This document shows positions 58,811 to 64,000 of a stretch of 64,000 nucleotides of DNA, piece by piece. Position 1 is the stretch's first letter. Every line of letters begins with the position of its first letter. The position numbers and the translations under genes are program-made. The notes under the pieces were generated by a model that saw only the letters and a list, made by a program, of their open reading frames with translations, made no database searches and had not been told where the DNA came from. This stretch comes from Climacium dendroides (lineage: Eukaryota > Streptophyta > Bryopsida > Hypnales > Climaciaceae). The stretch spans positions 12,710,001 to 12,774,000 of the forward strand of contig OX467082.1 in assembly GCA_950106755.1 (NCBI GenBank). Reading direction: 5' to 3'.

Positions 58811-61800
58811 TCAAAGTTCATCATGCTCCTACAAACAGACAAATAATCCAAGATAAGGAATATTACTGTTCAGAGGCAAATTCACCCCTTCGGTCACAAC
58901 AATTTGACAGCAATATTTCAAAGAATCCCACAATTCAAAAAATTCAACTAGAAAGTATGGCAAATTGAAAGACACTATACACATCATTCCTCCATCAAGA
59001 CAAGTAATAAAGAATGGGTGGAAATCACAGCTCATGTACTCACATCGTCATCATCGTCATCATAATCGTCGTTTGGATATCTCCTATCGCTCTGAAAAAG
59101 AGATCAAGTAAATATCAGCCCATGCAGACGTTCCCATGTAAAACAGAAAAAAAAACTAAAACCTAATGTCCTCAGAATGCCAAGTGGCAGAGGAATAGAA
59201 GCCACAACCACAGGATACCTTGGGATAAGCAGTCTTCCTCCGTTTATCTATGCGCTTATTATGACGTCTTCTATGGTCTCTAGACCGGCTCCTATGGTCC
59301 ATATTAGCGCGATTGGCTTCGGCTTCTCTCTAAGCAGACAACACCTTTACATTCAATTACCGACTTGAACTTCTACTATGTTGTCAAAGGGAACTGGAAT
59401 ATAACAAAGGTCTCAAAAAAACCCAGAGAAAAGTGAGTCCACTCGCCCATTTCATAATCTCCCATTTCTGAGCTCACTAAAGAACCACGTAAGTGGAGGG
59501 TTAAGAGCTAAGTGACACCTCTATATAGCAGTCCTCAGAGGAGGACCTCAAAGGAAGTCTGAATCCTAGAGTGCCTTACAATGCAAGACTCCTGTATGAA
59601 CATTCACAGAAATCCAGCGTGTAATTGTTGAATAACGTACCTTCTCTTCTTCACGCCTTTTGTTTTCAATCTCATCAAACATTTCCTTCTCACCCTATCC
59701 GTGTTACCAAGCAGTAGTGGGTCAGAATTAGGCCAGGTGCAAAATTCTTGTGAACAATTTTATGGCCATGAAAGCAAAAACGATCATAAATGTTATCACT
59801 GAGTCGGAAGGCTTACTTCCTTGATTTCTCCCCAAGTCTTCTCTGCAAACTGCTTGGCATACTCAGGATCATCTGTAACTAGAATATTATCAAAAATTGA
59901 TCCTGCCTTGACCTGGTGAGCATAACTTCAAGGTCAGTCCTACAGCATAAAAATATCCAGTAGGTCTCAGAACTCGTAACAATGAATCAAGCTTAGGAGA
60001 AACTGTACACCTGAACACAATAGAAACCATGCATACCTGCCATAGCTCCATGCCGAAATACTTTACCGGAGGTAAAACGTACAAATCTGGATCCTCTTCA
60101 TATTCTGTTTCATCATATCACCAGTTTATACTCAGGACCACACAAATCGAAAAATGGCACTGAACGTGCTGTGGGTTAAAACAACAAAATATGCAGTGGT
60201 TTACCTGGGTTGTCAATGAGAGGAACCTTCCATTTGCCCTTGTAATTAGGGTTCTTAGATTTCTGCAAACTCGTACCAATGTCCATGCAAATAAGTTTTC
60301 TTGATACACATATAGCAGCAACTTCCTTACAAAAACTTTAATACTCGTTGATAATGAGCATTTTGCAGTACTTGAAGCAACAACCATTCCCTGTTAAGGG
60401 TATCGCGGCAAGATGTTCCTAAAGAATCCACGTTAATGAAACATATACTAAATTCTCCTTCACAAGCAGCGATCTCAAACTAGGGTGACTATATATGATC
60501 TCGTTCAAACCACTCATTTCCAAACCTCCACTTCAGGAATAAATACCCGATAGCAGATCTAGAGTGATGAGCGCACAGTTATACAAGTTACGGGATACTT
60601 ACCTTTTGGGTCCATGGCCCTTTGAATTCTGGATTTGGTATCAATGGAGCTTCCCATTCTCCATCAGCTTCATCGTCCCAGTCTTCAGGCTGCAACAAAC
60701 AATCAGGTTCAGAGCTACTTTCAGGATTCAGATCTAAGTTAATTTTACCCTTCAAAAATTTGAGTGACTCATTGCAATGACATATTGAGTGAGGATTACC
60801 ATGCTTAAACACAGTCTAAAGGATACCCAATGGAATTTCGACATCTAAGTGTAATTTTCCTTGATCATTGATTACAGCAGCACAAACTAATTATCGATGA
60901 AGCCATCACCGGGTAGTACCACGAAGCTTGAGCACAGAAATCACACACCTTCTTAGCATCTTGATCTGGGATCTCCTTTGGGATGGAGTCATACCCCTAC
61001 ATCAAAGGATAAAATTCACAGACAAGACTTTAGCCTTAGTAAAACACAACTACACGTACACAATTGTATCGCCACGTATGCTTCAATAAACTAAAGCAGT
61101 ACACCAGCGCTAGTAAATGATTTCAGCAGAACCTCCATGAAACTCTGAAGAGCAGTAGAATTAGACCTCAGGTTTTTGGTGCTCGGGATCTGGAATGAAT
61201 TCCTCATCATCCCAATCATTTGGCTGAGAGCACACAACCAGTACCGAGAATAAGTACAAGAACACAAAAGCTGAATTCAATTAGTGGTGGTAGTAAGAAA
61301 GATAGCAAAAGAATAGATACAATTGCAACAAGTTCACTGAAAACAAGGTCAAATGCAAAGAAGATGCAAAGAAGATACTGTAAGACACCTTCTTAGAACT
61401 GGAATCCTTGATTTTCTGAGGTGGCAGCAGTTCCCAATCTTTGGCTATGCTGCCAGATTCTTTCTCTTTATTATCGATCAAAATACTGTAGGTAGCATCT
61501 GGTTTGATGATAAACGTGTAGACGTGGGACAGCTTATCAGTTTCACACTCCACTGTCTTCTTCAATTCATAATTTTTACCCTTGTACCAGATGATGGCGT
61601 GTACTTTTTTGGTTTGAGTGCCGCAAATATCAGGCCCGAACATAATACTGCACATTCAGTCCTTCTCTTAGACCACAACATTCCTTCCTAAGTTTGAATT
61701 TATTTTCTAGCACAGAAGTTGACAATGTAAGTCTTAGATACTGAGTTGTAAAGGTAACACTGATTTCCATATTTCCAAACCTCAAGGAATCTGGCATAAA

Positions 61801-63675
61801 GACGTTTCTGGCCTTAGATGCTGCTTCAAATCATTCCAGGTGCGATGCTTGGGCCCTACCATAAGTTTTTCTTTTTATTACAAATGAACACATTCACTAG
61901 AATTCATTCAAGCACAGGTCATCCACAATTTACCATACGATTTGAGCACTTCTGCATACTACAAATCTGAGTATCCAGCTAATCGCTTCGACTGATTATC
62001 TGACATTATACTTTTGCGCGATCAGGTTGTGGATCGGGCCATGCATATACTATCCAGCTTGAAGTTCACAATAGGGAAAACAAATAAATTAATTAAGTCG
62101 GGCGAGCTGGATGTGAAACTCACCTATAAGGCGTATCACCACCAAAAGAGTTTTGGTTCACCTGACCACTCATTAGTTTCACGTAGCCACCCCCACATTC
62201 GATATTCTGTTCATGTTTGACTTGGTATTGGAGTACAAGGGTACGACCCTTGTTACTAAACTCAGGAATTTGTGCAGAGATAGCATGATATCGTGAATCT
62301 GGATAAGTTTGAATACCTGCAAAAAGTCAACCAGGAACAGAAGCTGAGATAGAGTAGGAACTACTGAAGCAATCAGGGAATAATTGCAGTGATTCTGCTA
62401 TACCAATGGTCACTCGATGTTAAGCAATCAGTAGAAACAAACTCCTCTAACATCATACCCTGGCGTATGTATTTCCGCTGGGATATACAGGGATTGATCA
62501 TCACAAACCTTTGTCATTCTCGTCGCCATACCACTTGCCAGCGGTATGCACAAACCTTCCATTGAGACCTTCGCTTTTCTTCCAGTCCGACACAACCCAA
62601 CGGCTCTCCCAGCCGTCTTCACAAACAAGGGACATTCATAGAAAACGATCAGTCCAGTTCCGATGCCTTCAAATGTGAGCAATCACTTCCACCTCAGAAT
62701 GCTGAAAATGAAGTCCAAACCATTGCAACTTACGCCGAATTCAGAACAGAATTACGGAAGCCAAGATTTAACCTCAAAATCTAAGAAAACAGACATGACA
62801 ACCCTGCGAAACTAACTTTATCAGTCCCCGACACTGCCCGAGCTGACCATAACCAAGGCAACTCCCTATTAGCCAATAACTGGAAAGGAAAAGTGTAGTT
62901 TACAACTTAACAAAGAGCATTTTATTTTCGAAACAATATGGTCATTTCACAGTCGTATAACTGCTCGAAGAGGAAACATAAAGTAGAATGCCGTATAGGA
63001 GCAGGAACAATTATATACGAAGACAAAAACTGTCACTGCTAAAACCAGTCCACTTCCTTAGTCGTTGGAAAGTCATCTAAAATGTAGCCAGGCTTTTACA
63101 CTATCACTCATCCAGCGATGAGCAAAAGTTGTCAAGAAAACTTCGCAAATACACAAGTAATCCGAATCAATGTGCGAGTTCAGCTCATCAACGCTGAAAA
63201 CATCAAAGAAACCATTCCTTAGCTGAAGTCAGGTACACTCCGCACACAGGCTTACCGACAGGCTTGACGTCACTATTTTCCAAAATCACCGATCTCAGAA
63301 AACTAATCAATGGCAGTAACGCACAATGCTCCAATACCTCACAACAGCGAAATCAAGACGAACTCCAAAACAGGGATCCAAGAAACACAAAACACACACC
63401 GACTAACCCCGAATATTAAACCCTTGACCACGAACAAAACCGATCAAAACATAACAAGAACGATCACCACAGAAACACAAAAACATCACACACAAATGTC
63501 AAGAAAAAAAAAAAAAATGCAATCAAAAACAGAGAGACGTGGAAAGAAAAATTTGAAGTGACAGGGGAAAGCCACAGAGAATCGCACCATCGAAAGTCTC
63601 TTGGAAGAAAACCTCAGAGGCAGCGAAACGAACGAACGACGACAGGAGGAGCAAGAGAATGGGAGGAGCAGCCAT
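58811..63675 (-). CDS. Calreticulin, CRT3-like, 14 coding exons, HDEL end
   Basis: Exons in transcript order: 63675-63588, 62626-62519, 62316-62124, 61647-61389, 61223-61167, 60996-60949, 60689-60603, 60262-60205, 60104-60037, 59912-59817, 59694-59641, 59329-59219, 59091-59044, 58828-58811. They total 1293 nt and encode 430 residues, the normal family length. A signal peptide covers ~1-20 ([20 protein letters not shown]). The N-domain includes ECGGGYVKL and IMFGPDICG. Cys106 and Cys138 match the conserved disulfide, and Tyr110, Lys112, Tyr129 and Asp136 match the glycan-binding residues. The P-domain (~205-300) has the acidic KPEDWDD-type repeats and [29 protein letters not shown]. The C-domain contains a basic run ([15 protein letters not shown], ~383-397) as in plant CRT3, then DDDDDD, and ends EHDEL. 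The protein is expected in the ER lumen as a calcium-binding lectin chaperone for glycoproteins. CRT3 in Arabidopsis assists folding of immune receptors such as EFR; this is inferred here from tail type only. All phases agree and borders are GT-AG. Confidence 0.96.
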
Positions 63676-64000
63676 GGCGCAGCCGGAGAACGACATTGAC
63701 TTGAATTACGTAAAACGCAATGCTGCTTGAAACTCAGTCGCCGCTCTTGTGCGGTAACAAACGAATTGCACGGCGATGGAACTGTCGGGAAGCTCTGGCT
63801 GACGGACGCCGACGGGACCGACAACTAAGCTTACCGCGAGGCTCACCGCTCCGTTGTCAGCTTGGTTTCAATTTATTCCGGATAGAGGCCACTGGATAAC
63901 GTACGGTGTGCGAAACTGGCAGCCAAATGGTGTGATACCTTACCTTCAGCCGATTCTACAGTGGCGGCAGCATCTTGAAAACTGCCCGGTATTTAGGCGG
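63676..64000 (-). promoter_or_regulatory. 5' leader and proximal promoter of calreticulin
   Basis: Only 325 bp upstream of the calreticulin ATG fall in the window. The sequence is GC-balanced. No ER-stress element of the standard form (CCAAT-N-CCACG) was recognised by eye. The transcript start is not determined. Confidence 0.4.

Overview
The window looks like nuclear DNA of a land plant. It has intron-rich genes with GT-AG introns in GC-richer islands, separated by long AT-rich intergenic stretches full of transposon remains. The gene set is plant-specific: a PBL27-type receptor-like cytoplasmic kinase, a calreticulin with a basic CRT3-like tail, an HP30/TRIC-type PRAT protein, a BIG BROTHER-type RING-H2 ligase and an At4g15545-like protein. 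Five real multi-exon genes in 64 kb, short introns, and protein sequences close to but distinct from angiosperm ones suggest a seed-free plant (moss, liverwort or similar). This placement is an inference, not a demonstration.

Layout. At 1-9.5 kb lies AT-rich DNA with a pair of ~0.58 kb inverted repeats (1951-2544 and 7455-8030). They bracket an intronless RING-H2 gene on the minus strand and a decayed PIF1/Helitron-type helicase that is itself split by a 195-bp CACTA-type MITE. At 9813-14156 (+) is an At4g15545-like gene with 9 exons. At 14.2-20.3 kb there are AT-rich relics, including a long foldback. At 20.3-28.1 kb (+) is a decayed L1-type LINE (ORF1, endonuclease, RT, zf-RVT) interrupted by CACTA-like and foldback insertions. 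At 29205-31642 (-) is a BIG BROTHER-like gene whose 5' end is lost in a 200-N assembly gap. At 32828-35079 (+) is the HP30/TRIC gene with 6 exons. At 35.4-40.8 kb there are complex inverted and tandem repeats. At 41804-45249 (-) is a PBL27-like kinase with 5 exons and one GC-AG intron. At 46.4-58.1 kb there are satellites, a 947-bp CACTA element with subterminal repeats, and a perfect 140-bp hairpin MITE. At 58811-63675 (-) is a complete 14-exon calreticulin whose ER-retention signal is encoded by a separate 18-nt last coding exon.

The genes are independent nuclear transcription units, not an operon. Their roles cover ER folding (calreticulin), immune/chitin signalling (PBL27-like), ubiquitin-dependent growth control (BIG BROTHER-like) and organelle import (HP30/TRIC). 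The calreticulin CRT3 type is known to support folding of plant pattern-recognition receptors, and PBL27 acts below such receptors, but nothing here shows that their proximity is functional. All exon coordinates were worked out by hand from splice sites and reading phase; every CDS given as complete sums to a multiple of three.
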